DNA of 64,000 nucleotides from Streptomyces justiciae (GTDB lineage Bacteria > Actinomycetota > Actinomycetes > Streptomycetales > Streptomycetaceae). Below, one piece after another: positions 1 to 6,987 of the stretch. Location: NCBI RefSeq assembly GCF_015163075.1, contig NZ_JADDXU010000010.1, positions 124,001 through 188,000 on the forward strand, read 5' to 3'. Both the position numbers and the translations under genes were made by a program. Position 1 is the stretch's first letter. The number at the start of each line of letters is the position of its first letter. The notes under the pieces were generated by a model. It was not told where the DNA came from, did no database searches, and was given only the letters and a program-made list of their open reading frames with translations.

Positions 1-62
1 CCCGATACCCCCCACCCGTAGTTCACTGTGAAGCCGGGCAGAGATCACAGGAGGCGGCTTCC

Positions 63-1004
63 ATGGGGGCAGGGCACGATCACGGGCACGCGCACTCGCA
101 TGCGCCGGCCGGCGGTACGGCGACCGCGGCGTACCGCGGCAGGCTGCGGGTGGCCCTGTCGATCACGCTCGCCGTCATGGTGGTCGAGATCGTCGGCGGC
201 ATCCTGGCGGACTCCCTCGCGCTGGTCGCGGACGCGGCGCACATGGCGACGGACGCGCTGGGCCTCGGCATGGCGCTGATGGCGATCCACTTCGCGAGCC
301 TCCCGCCGAGCGGGAAGCGCACCTTCGGGTACGCCCGCGCCGAGATCCTCGCGGCGCTCGCCAACTGTCTGCTGCTGCTCTGCGTCGGCGGGTACGTCCT
401 GTACGAGGCGATCCAGCGGTTCATCACGCCCGCCGGCACCGAGGGCGGGCTGACCATCGTGTTCGGCGCGATCGGTCTGGTCGCGAACATGATCTCGCTG
501 TCCCTGCTGATGCGCGGCCAGAAGGACAGCCTGAACGTCCGGGGCGCGTTCCTGGAGGTCGCGGCGGACGCGCTGGGCTCGCTCGCGGTGATCCTCTCCG
601 CGGTGGTGATCCTGACCACGGGCTGGCAGGCCGCCGACCCGATCGCCTCCCTCGTCATCGGCCTGATGATCGTGCCCCGCACCTGGAAGCTGCTGCGGGA
701 GACGCTCGACGTGCTCCTGGAGGCGGCCCCGAAGAACGTCGACATGGACGAGGTGCGGGCGCACGTCCTGGCCCTGGACGGTGTCGAGGACGTCCACGAC
801 CTGCACGCCTGGACCATCACCTCCGGGATGCCGGTGCTGTCCGCGCACGTGGTGGTGCGCTCGGACGTCCTGAACGCGATCGGGCACGAGAAGATGCTGC
901 ACGAGCTCCAGGGCTGCCTCGGCGACCACTTCGACGTGGAGCACTGCACCTTCCAGCTGGAGCCCGGCGGGCACGCGGAGCACGAGGCGCGGCTCTGCCA
1001 CTGA
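63..1004 (+). CDS. CDF-family cation efflux transporter (CzcD/ZitB-like)
   Basis: A 313-residue cation diffusion facilitator that would export Zn2+, Co2+ or similar divalent metals across the membrane by proton antiport. The N-terminus is His-rich (HDHGHAHSH, residues 5-13), as in Zn-binding members. About six hydrophobic segments span residues 28-215. The metal-site motifs are visible in TM2 (LVADAAHMATDAL) and TM5 (EVAADALGSL). A cytosolic ferredoxin-like C-terminal domain follows and ends in a His/Cys-rich tail. AGGAGG lies about 7 nt before the ATG at 63. It stands alone, with its own 188-bp gap before idi. The metal preference cannot be told from sequence alone. Confidence 0.93.
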   Translation: MGAGHDHGHAHSHAPAGGTATAAYRGRLRVALSITLAVMVVEIVGGILADSLALVADAAHMATDALGLGMALMAIHFASLPPSGKRTFGYARAEILAALANCLLLLCVGGYVLYEAIQRFITPAGTEGGLTIVFGAIGLVANMISLSLLMRGQKDSLNVRGAFLEVAADALGSLAVILSAVVILTTGWQAADPIASLVIGLMIVPRTWKLLRETLDVLLEAAPKNVDMDEVRAHVLALDGVEDVHDLHAWTITSGMPVLSAHVVVRSDVLNAIGHEKMLHELQGCLGDHFDVEHCTFQLEPGGHAEHEARLCH

Positions 1005-1192
1005 GCGTCCGGTACGTCCGCCTACATCCCATGGTGGACGGAATGCAGCGATCCGGTGCACGGTTGCGTCCTTGACCTCACAGCGCCGCCCCGGACGGTT
1101 CCCCGTCCGCCGCGCCGGGCACGATCAACGGCCGGGAGTGTCGTATCCGTACGGCACACTTGGGGCGCGTAAGACCGATGCGAAGGATGGGT

Positions 1193-1786
1193 ATGCCGAT
1201 CACACCTGCCACCGCGACGCACAGCTCGTCGAACGGCACCGCTGACCCGATTCTGCTGGAACTGGTCGACGAGGACGGCGTCACGATCGGCACCGCGGAG
1301 AAGCTCGCCGCCCATCAGCCACCCGGGCAGCTGCACCGCGCCTTCTCCGTGTTCCTCTTCGACGAGCAGGGCCGGCTGCTGCTCCAGCAGCGCGCGCTGG
1401 GCAAGTACCACTCCCCCGGCGTGTGGTCCAACACCTGCTGCGGCCACCCCTACCCGGGCGAGGCCCCGTTCGCGGCGGCGGCCCGGCGGACGTACGAGGA
1501 GCTGGGCGCCTCCCCGTCGCTGCTCGCGGAGGCGGGCACGGTGCGCTACAACCACCCGGACCCGGAATCGGGCCTGGTGGAGCAGGAGTACAACCACCTC
1601 TTCGTCGGCATGGTGCAGGCACCGCTGCGCCCGGACCCGGAGGAGATCGGCGCGACGGCCTTCGTCACCCCGGCCGAGCTGGCCGAGCGGCACGCCAAGG
1701 ACACCTTCTCGGCCTGGTTCATGACGGTGCTGGACGCGGCCCGGCCCGCGGTGCGGGAGCTGACGGGCCCGAACGTCGGCTGGTAG
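1193..1786 (+). CDS. idi: Isopentenyl-diphosphate delta-isomerase, type 1
   Basis: Nudix-fold enzyme interconverting IPP and DMAPP, which feeds isoprenoid synthesis. The core shows HRAFSVFLFDEQGRLLLQQRA, then NTCCGHP with the catalytic Cys, then a Nudix helix with RRTYEELG and the metal/active-site segment EQEYNHLFVG. I chose ATG 1193 because AAGGATGGG lies just upstream. A start at 1160 would add 11 residues not typical of the family and has no ribosome site. The length of about 197 residues fits type 1 enzymes. No carotenoid or other terpene genes adjoin it, so it probably serves general isoprenoid supply. Confidence 0.95.
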   Translation: MPITPATATHSSSNGTADPILLELVDEDGVTIGTAEKLAAHQPPGQLHRAFSVFLFDEQGRLLLQQRALGKYHSPGVWSNTCCGHPYPGEAPFAAAARRTYEELGASPSLLAEAGTVRYNHPDPESGLVEQEYNHLFVGMVQAPLRPDPEEIGATAFVTPAELAERHAKDTFSAWFMTVLDAARPAVRELTGPNVGW

Positions 1787-1792
1787 CGGCTC

Positions 1793-2281
1793 CTACGGCA
1801 CCCGCACGGACACGAGCGGCAGGGCGGCCCAGATCACCTTGCCGCCGTTCGCCGTGTGCTCCACGTCGCACACGCCGCCCGCCTCGCGCGTGACCTCGCG
1901 CACCAGCAGCAGCCCCCGCCCGCCCTCACCGCTGTGGTCGGTCTCCAGGGCGGTCGGGCGGTAGGGGTGGTTGTCCTCGACGGACACCCGCACCCACTCG
2001 GCGCCGACGGCCACCTCCACGGCGAGCATCGGCGACAGCAGGGCCGCGTGCCGCACCGCGTTGGTGACCAGCTCGGAGACGATCAGCAGGAGCCCCTGCA
2101 CGAGCTCGTCCGAGACCGGCACCCCCTGCCGCAGCAGCAGATCCCGTACCGCGTGCCGTGCCTGCGGGACCGAGGCGTCCACGGCGGGGGCGGTGAACCG
2201 CCAGACGCCCTCGTAAGGCAGCGGGTCCGGGTCCGCGCCGCCTGGTGGGCGCGGGCCTGACCCGCGCCCGTGGTTCTCCAT
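1793..2281 (-). CDS. ATP-binding anti-sigma regulatory factor-like protein (HATPase_c_2)
   Basis: A 162-residue single-domain GHKL ATPase of the RsbW/SpoIIAB type, abundant in Streptomyces. Visible motifs are the N-box region (LLLIVSELVTNAVRHAA), the G1 box (VSVEDNHPYRP) and the G2 box (EGGRGLLLVREV). Family members either phosphorylate anti-anti-sigma factors or bind a sigma factor; no cognate STAS gene or sigma factor is adjacent. I favour ATG 2281 (MENHGRG). The frame stays open to 2398, so an upstream start is possible, but that segment looks like promoter and leader. It converges on idi with 6 bp between the stop codons. Confidence 0.85.
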   Translation of the reverse strand: MENHGRGSGPRPPGGADPDPLPYEGVWRFTAPAVDASVPQARHAVRDLLLRQGVPVSDELVQGLLLIVSELVTNAVRHAALLSPMLAVEVAVGAEWVRVSVEDNHPYRPTALETDHSGEGGRGLLLVREVTREAGGVCDVEHTANGGKVIWAALPLVSVRVP

Positions 2282-2455
2282 CGTCCGGTCGCCACCCTCG
2301 CGCTCGATTGTCACCACACGTCGAGTGTTGGTAACGCACCGCTCCGCTCCGGATGACTGAACAGAAGTCAGCAGATATCGAGCGTTTGTGATCGCCAACG
2401 CAAGATCCAGGCTCGTACGGGATCACTCCTGTCCCGGTTGTGCCGCGTTCGCGAA

Positions 2456-3094
2456 CTATTCGGGTTGTACGGGTTTGGCGTGCGGCTCGTCCGTTTCGCT
2501 CCGTGTGCCGTCCTCGGCGGCGAGCCGGTCCGAGACCATGCCGACGATGCGCCGGCCGCCGTAGCCGGTGGCGATCAGGCCGAGGCCGTCGAAGAGGAGC
2601 GCGAGGGAGAAGAAGCAGCCGATGACGTACTTGCTGCTGCTCGGCCAGGAGGCCAGCACGAGGATGCCGAGCAGCAGACCGAAGGCGCCCTGCACCAGCG
2701 TCCAGCCGAACTGCGGTCCCCTGACCACCAGGCTGCCGACCAGCCGGAACACCCCGCCGGTCAGGAAGAGCAGCGCGGCGAACATGGTCAGCGCCTCGGC
2801 CGCCGCCTCGGGCCTGCGGATGACGACCACACCGGCCGCGATGTTCAGGGCGGCGACGACCACACCGAGCCAGAAGAAGTTGGTGCCGCGGGCCTGGATC
2901 GCGTGCAGCAGCCCCACGGCGCCGCCGATGAGCAGCAGCCAGCCGAACAGGAGCATCGAGGTGAGGGTGGCCACGCCGGTGTAGATGAGGCCGACGAGTC
3001 CGGCGAGGACCAGGATCACCCCGAGTGCGGCGATCCAGCCGAAGCCCCGGCGTAGTTTCGCGGTCTCGCTCTTGCCCTTGCCGTCGCTCGCCAT
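2456..3094 (-). CDS. DUF308/HdeD-family membrane protein
   Basis: A 212-residue integral membrane protein with about six closely spaced hydrophobic helices (residues 19-180), charged ends and a hydrophilic C-terminal tail. The layout and Gly-rich helices match the HdeD/DUF308 family. The E. coli member is linked to acid resistance, but the actinobacterial members have no established function. It starts at ATG 3094 with GAGGCGCC upstream. It is transcribed in the same direction as the preceding ATPase gene, with about 175 bp between them, and divergently from the enoyl-CoA hydratase 66 bp away. Confidence 0.8.
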   Translation of the reverse strand: MASDGKGKSETAKLRRGFGWIAALGVILVLAGLVGLIYTGVATLTSMLLFGWLLLIGGAVGLLHAIQARGTNFFWLGVVVAALNIAAGVVVIRRPEAAAEALTMFAALLFLTGGVFRLVGSLVVRGPQFGWTLVQGAFGLLLGILVLASWPSSSKYVIGCFFSLALLFDGLGLIATGYGGRRIVGMVSDRLAAEDGTRSETDEPHAKPVQPE

Positions 3095-3159
3095 CGGCGC
3101 CTCCTCGCACGGGGCCCCTCCCCGATCGTACGGTCGGGGGGTGCGGTTAGCATCCGGCC

Positions 3160-3909
3160 ATGGAGCCCCAGTTGCAGCACCGCGTGGCCGAGTCGGTCGC
3201 CACCGTCGTCATCCGTCACCCGGCCAAGCGCAACGCCATGACGGCCGCGATGTGGCGGTCGTTGCCGCCGCTGCTCGACACGCTGGCCGCCGATCCGGAC
3301 GTACGGGCGCTGGTGCTGACCGGTGAGGGCGGGACGTTCTGCGCGGGGGCCGACATCTCCACGCTGCGGGGGTCGCCGGAGGAGGCGCAGGGGCTGGCGG
3401 TCGCGGCCGAGGAGGCGCTCGCGGCGTTCCCGAAGCCGACGTTGGCGGCGATCCGGGGGCACTGTGTGGGCGGCGGTGCGCAGCTCGCGGCGGCCTGTGA
3501 TCTGCGGTTCGCGGAGGAGGGCGCGCTGTTCGGGGTGACGCCGGCGAAGCTGGGGATCGTGTATCCGGCTTCTTCCACGCGGCGGTTGGTGGCGCTGGTC
3601 GGGCCGTCCGCCGCCAAGTACCTGCTGTTCTCGGGCGAGTTGATCGACGCGGAGCGGGCGCTGCGCACCGGCCTCGTCGACGAGGTGCTGCCGGAGGGTG
3701 AACTGCACAAGCGGGTGGGCGAGTTCACCCGCATCCTGGTGTCCCGCTCGCAGTTGACGCAGGCGGCGGCGAAGGAATTCGCGGGCGGGCTGACGGACCG
3801 GGACGGTTACTGGGTCGAGCAGGCGCGCGGCAGCGGCGACACCGCGGAGGGCGTCGCCGCGTTCCTGGAGCGCAGGCAGCCGCGCTTCACCTGGACTACG
3901 TCAGGATGA
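3160..3909 (+). CDS. Enoyl-CoA hydratase/isomerase family protein
   Basis: A 249-residue crotonase-fold protein. It carries the CoA-binding core (RNAMTAAMW near residue 24) and the oxyanion segment LTGEGGTFCAGADI, followed by HCVGGGAQLAAACDLRFA, which places Gly residues for the oxyanion hole. The family hydrates trans-2-enoyl-CoAs or carries out related chemistry; the substrate cannot be assigned. It is distant from the main fatty-acid operon at 28-36 kb. Its 3' end overlaps the convergent PfpI gene by 14 bp (3896-3909), so the two mRNAs are complementary at their ends. Confidence 0.88.
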   Translation: MEPQLQHRVAESVATVVIRHPAKRNAMTAAMWRSLPPLLDTLAADPDVRALVLTGEGGTFCAGADISTLRGSPEEAQGLAVAAEEALAAFPKPTLAAIRGHCVGGGAQLAAACDLRFAEEGALFGVTPAKLGIVYPASSTRRLVALVGPSAAKYLLFSGELIDAERALRTGLVDEVLPEGELHKRVGEFTRILVSRSQLTQAAAKEFAGGLTDRDGYWVEQARGSGDTAEGVAAFLERRQPRFTWTTSG

Positions 3910-4531
3910 ACCGGCTCTTCGAGCGGAACTCCTCGACGAGATGGGCCGGGGCCTTCTCCGGCGAACCGGCGTCGTAGGGCGGCTGCGGGTCGTACTCGGT
4001 CAACAGCTGGACGGCCTGGGCGTGTTCGTCGCCGGCGATCCTGCCGAGCAGGGTGAGGCCCATGTCGATGCCGGAGGAGACGCCGGCCGCGGTGACGTAC
4101 TTGCCGTCGAGGACGACCCGCTCCCCGGTGGGCTCGGCGCCGAACTGCTTCAGGAAGTCCAGGGCCAGCCAGTGGGAGGTCGCGCGGCGGCCCTCCAGCA
4201 GTCCGGCGGCGGCCAGCAGCAGGGAGCCGGTGCACACCGACGTCGTCCAGGTGCTGCCTGCGTCGGCGGCGCGCAGCCAGTCGAGCAGCACCGGGTTCTC
4301 CATCTGCGGGGTCTGCCCCGGCCCGCCGGGGACGACGACGATGTCGGGGTTCGGCACCTCGGCGAGGGACTTGTCGGCGGTGATGGCCAGGTTCCCGGTG
4401 TCGGTCCGGACCGGGCCGGTGCGCTCGGCGACGAAGACGGTCTCCGCGTCGGGGAGCCGGCCGAGGGTCTCGTAGGGGCCGACGGCGTCGAGGGCGGTGA
4501 AGCGGTCGAAGAGGACGATGGCGATCTGCAC
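3896..4531 (-). CDS. DJ-1/PfpI family protein (isonitrile hydratase/ThiJ-like)
   Basis: A 211-residue protein of the DJ-1/PfpI superfamily. It shows VVVPGGPGQTP and the nucleophile elbow SVCTGSLLLAAAGLL with the conserved Cys, most like isonitrile hydratase (InhA)-type members. I place the start at GTG 4531 because AAGGAC precedes it. The reading frame is artificially open far upstream through the 48-bp repeats and the antisense of glxA. It follows the GlxA-type regulator gene on the same strand and shares its N-terminal fold, so the regulator may control it. The true reaction is unknown. Confidence 0.85.
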   Translation of the reverse strand: MQIAIVLFDRFTALDAVGPYETLGRLPDAETVFVAERTGPVRTDTGNLAITADKSLAEVPNPDIVVVPGGPGQTPQMENPVLLDWLRAADAGSTWTTSVCTGSLLLAAAGLLEGRRATSHWLALDFLKQFGAEPTGERVVLDGKYVTAAGVSSGIDMGLTLLGRIAGDEHAQAVQLLTEYDPQPPYDAGSPEKAPAHLVEEFRSKSRFILT

Positions 4532-4550
4532 GGTCTCTGCGGTCCTTTCG

Positions 4551-4757
4551 GTGGGCGGGTGCGGGGTGAGCCGGCGGCGGGTCTCCGGGCCGCCTTCAGT
4601 GGGCGGATGTGGGGTCAGCCGGCGGCGGGTCTCCGGGCCGCCTTCAATCGGCGGGTGCGGGGTGAACCGGCGGCGGGTCGCCAGGCCGCCTTCAATCGGC
4701 GGGTGCGGGGTGAACCGGCGGCGTGTCTCCGGGCCGCCTTCAGTGGGCGGGTGCGGG
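4551..4757. repeat. 48-bp tandem repeat, four copies plus a partial
   Basis: Four 48-bp units lie end to end at 4551-4598, 4599-4646, 4647-4694 and 4695-4742, followed by about 15 bp of a fifth. They differ at a handful of positions. On the minus strand each unit begins with TGAAGG, and the stop codon of the GlxA-type gene is the TGA of the first unit (4742-4740). The array therefore looks like repeated duplication of that gene's 3' end plus spacer. Each unit contains short GGCGGC/GCCGCC arms. Unit length is a multiple of three, so the frame stays open into the PfpI gene. Confidence 0.95.
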
Positions 4758-5699
4758 ACGGAATCGGCGGCGGTACTCCGCCGGTGCGGCGCCGAGGGTT
4801 CTGATGAAGGCGCGGCGCATGGCCTCGGGGGTGCCGTAGCCGCTGGCGCGGGAGATCTCCTCGACGCCGTCGGTGGTGTCCTCCAGCAGGCGCCGGGCGT
4901 GTTCGAGGCGGACCCGGTCGACGTAGCGGCCGGGGGTCGTGCCGGTCTCGGCCTGGAAGGCGCGGGCGAAGTGGCGCGGGGAGAGCCGGGCGCGGGCGGC
5001 GAGGGACTCGACGCTGAGGTCGCCGTCCGGATGCTCGGTGATCCACTGCTGAACCTCGCGCAGCGGCTCACGCCGCGCGGTCTGAGTGGCCAACTGGGCG
5101 CTGAACTGAGCCTGGTTGCCGGGACGGCGGAGAAAGACGACGAGATGGCGGGCGATCGTCAGGGCGACGTCCCGGTCCAGGTCCTCCTCGACGAGGGCGA
5201 GGGCCAGGTCGATGCCGGCGGTGACCCCGGCGGAGGTGGCGACCTTGCCGTCCCGGATGTAGATCGGGTCGGGTTCGACGGCGACGGCCGGGTGGTTGTG
5301 GGCCAGGGTGTCGCTGTACGCCCAGTGGGTCGTGACGCGGTGACCGTCCAGGAGACCCGCGGCGGCGAGCAGGATCGCGCCGGTGCACACCGAGACGAGG
5401 CGCTCGGCGCGCGGCCCGTTCTCGCGCAGCCAGTCGGTCAGGCGCGGGTCGGGCCGCCGGGTCCCCTGTCCGCCGGGGACGAGGAGGGTGTGCGGGGCGG
5501 GGGTGTCGGCAAGGGCGAGATCCGGTACGACGGTCAGGCCGCTGGAGGTGCGCACGGGGGCGCCGTCCAGGGAGGCGGTCCGGATGCGGTAGGTGCCCGG
5601 CGTGTGGTGCTCGGCCCCGGCGAACACCTCCAGGGGGCCGGTGACGTCGAGGCTCTGCACGTCGTCGAAGAGGACGACGAGGACGGTTCGCTGCGTCAT
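4740..5699 (-). CDS. GlxA-family transcriptional regulator (DJ-1 domain plus AraC HTH)
   Basis: A 319-residue regulator with an N-terminal DJ-1/PfpI-like sensor domain (residues 1-190; VPGGQGTRRP, SVCTGAILLAAAGLL) and a C-terminal AraC double helix-turn-helix (LSPRHFARAFQAETG and GYGTPEAMRRAFIRTLG). ATG 5699 (MTQRTV) is used; an in-frame upstream ATG adds a non-conserved leader. GlxA proteins respond to small metabolites in other bacteria, but the ligand here is unknown. The downstream PfpI gene on the same strand is the obvious target. Its stop lies within the tandem repeat array. Confidence 0.9.
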   Translation of the reverse strand: MTQRTVLVVLFDDVQSLDVTGPLEVFAGAEHHTPGTYRIRTASLDGAPVRTSSGLTVVPDLALADTPAPHTLLVPGGQGTRRPDPRLTDWLRENGPRAERLVSVCTGAILLAAAGLLDGHRVTTHWAYSDTLAHNHPAVAVEPDPIYIRDGKVATSAGVTAGIDLALALVEEDLDRDVALTIARHLVVFLRRPGNQAQFSAQLATQTARREPLREVQQWITEHPDGDLSVESLAARARLSPRHFARAFQAETGTTPGRYVDRVRLEHARRLLEDTTDGVEEISRASGYGTPEAMRRAFIRTLGAAPAEYRRRFRPAPAH

Positions 5700-5812
5700 G
5701 CCGTCGATTCTTGGCGGGGCCCGCGATGGCCGCAATGACGAGTACCCCACCTTTCCTGCCATGGTCCGCCAGGCCATGGGCGACGTACCAAGCGGTTGGT
5801 AACCTGCCGGGC

Positions 5813-6682
5813 ATGACTTCTGCCGTCCTTGCGCCGCGCTCCGGCCGCCGCTGTCACAACGTGCTCAACTCCCTGCACGCCACCTCCTACTTCGCGCCCG
5901 AGACGGGCACCGAACTGGCGGGCATCGGGATCACGCACCCCCGCGCCGTCAACTTCGCGGTGCGGGCCGCCGCGATGGGCCCGGTGGCGGCAGGGGTGGT
6001 GACAGCGGCTTTCTACAACTACAAGCACGAGCTGGTCGCCCGGCATGTCCCCGCGGTGTGGTCGATCGCCTCGCCCGAGGCCGTGCTCGCGGCACGCACG
6101 CGTGCCGTGGACGCGTCCCTGAGGCGGCTGCTGGGCGAGGACGCGGTCACGTCACCGGAGATCGCGGAAGCCGCGAAGCTGGCCCTGCGGGCCGCCGAGG
6201 CCTGTTCCCGCAGCGCCCGCCCGCTGTACGCGGCGTACGCGGACCTGCCGGTGCCCGAGGAGCCGCACCTGGCGTACTTCCACGCCACGACCCTGCTGCG
6301 CGAGCACCGGGGCGACGGCCATCTCGCCGCGCTACTGGCGGCGGGGCTGGACGGCCTGGAGGCCCTGGTGACGCACACCGCGACCGGACGGGGCATGACC
6401 CCGAAGTGGATCTTCAGCACCCGCGGCTGGACCCAGGAGGAGTGGGACGCGGCGAGGGGCCGCCTCCGGGACCGAGAGCTGCTGGACGAGGCGGGCGAGC
6501 TGACCGAGCGGGGCGTGGCGCTCCGTGAGGAGATCGAGGACATGACGGACCGGCTGGACCGGGCACCGTACGAACACCTGGGCGCGGACGGCGTGGCACG
6601 GCTGACGGAACTCGGAACCGGTTTCGCGCGGGCGGCCATGGCGGCGGGGGCGTATCCGGCGGATCTGATCGGGAAGAGCTGA
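5813..6682 (+). CDS. SCO6745-family protein (SalK-like helix-turn-helix)
   Basis: A 289-residue mostly helical protein of the family I know as SCO6745/HTH_67. The N-terminus reads as a helical domain with NSLHATSYFAPETG and a second half ending in a winged-helix-like segment (MTPKWIFSTRGWTQEEWDAA, then DELGELTERG-type wing residues). Such proteins are widespread in actinobacteria and have no defined role. ATG 5813 is preferred over the open frame to 5711 because the upstream part overlaps the GlxA promoter region and has low coding quality. It diverges from the GlxA-type gene across 113 bp. Confidence 0.78.
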   Translation: MTSAVLAPRSGRRCHNVLNSLHATSYFAPETGTELAGIGITHPRAVNFAVRAAAMGPVAAGVVTAAFYNYKHELVARHVPAVWSIASPEAVLAARTRAVDASLRRLLGEDAVTSPEIAEAAKLALRAAEACSRSARPLYAAYADLPVPEEPHLAYFHATTLLREHRGDGHLAALLAAGLDGLEALVTHTATGRGMTPKWIFSTRGWTQEEWDAARGRLRDRELLDEAGELTERGVALREEIEDMTDRLDRAPYEHLGADGVARLTELGTGFARAAMAAGAYPADLIGKS

Positions 6683-6775
6683 CGCCGGACGCGGGCGGCC
6701 GCGCGCATGGCGTGACACGGGCGAGGTACCCGGGGGCTGTCCGGTCACCGTGGCCGGACGGGAAAGGAGACCCCC

Positions 6776-6907
6776 GTGTTCCGTGCCATCGCTGATGTAC
6801 TGCGACAGATCGGCGGCGCCATCGCCACCGTCGTGACGCTGCCCTTCCGCGCCCTGGCCCGGCTCTTCGGCGGAGCCTCGGGTTCCACCCGGAGTCGCCG
6901 GGCCTGA
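6776..6907 (+). CDS. LPFR-motif small protein (43 residues)
   Basis: A 43-residue ORF starting at GTG 6776, with a strong GGAAAGGAGA ribosome site 5 nt upstream. The peptide has a short amphipathic or hydrophobic helix (residues 4-20), then LPFR at 22-25, then a basic tail rich in Arg and Ser. I recall small streptomycete proteins named after this LPFR motif; no function is known to me. Third codon positions are strongly G/C and the Shine-Dalgarno is the best in the neighbourhood, which supports translation. It lies in the 305-bp space between the SCO6745-type gene and tex. Confidence 0.75.
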   Translation: MFRAIADVLRQIGGAIATVVTLPFRALARLFGGASGSTRSRRA

Positions 6908-6987
6908 TGGCCGCGCCCTGATCCCCGACTGTCCGTGCCACCTGCCACAATTGCCGCGCAACCTCAGTGAGAAGGCGGTACGGGATC

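Noticed and set aside
3896..5071. 391-codon PfpI frame reading through the 48-bp repeats
   Set aside because: The upstream part is repeat plus antisense of the GlxA gene, with no ribosome site; GTG 4531 with AAGGAC is the supported start.
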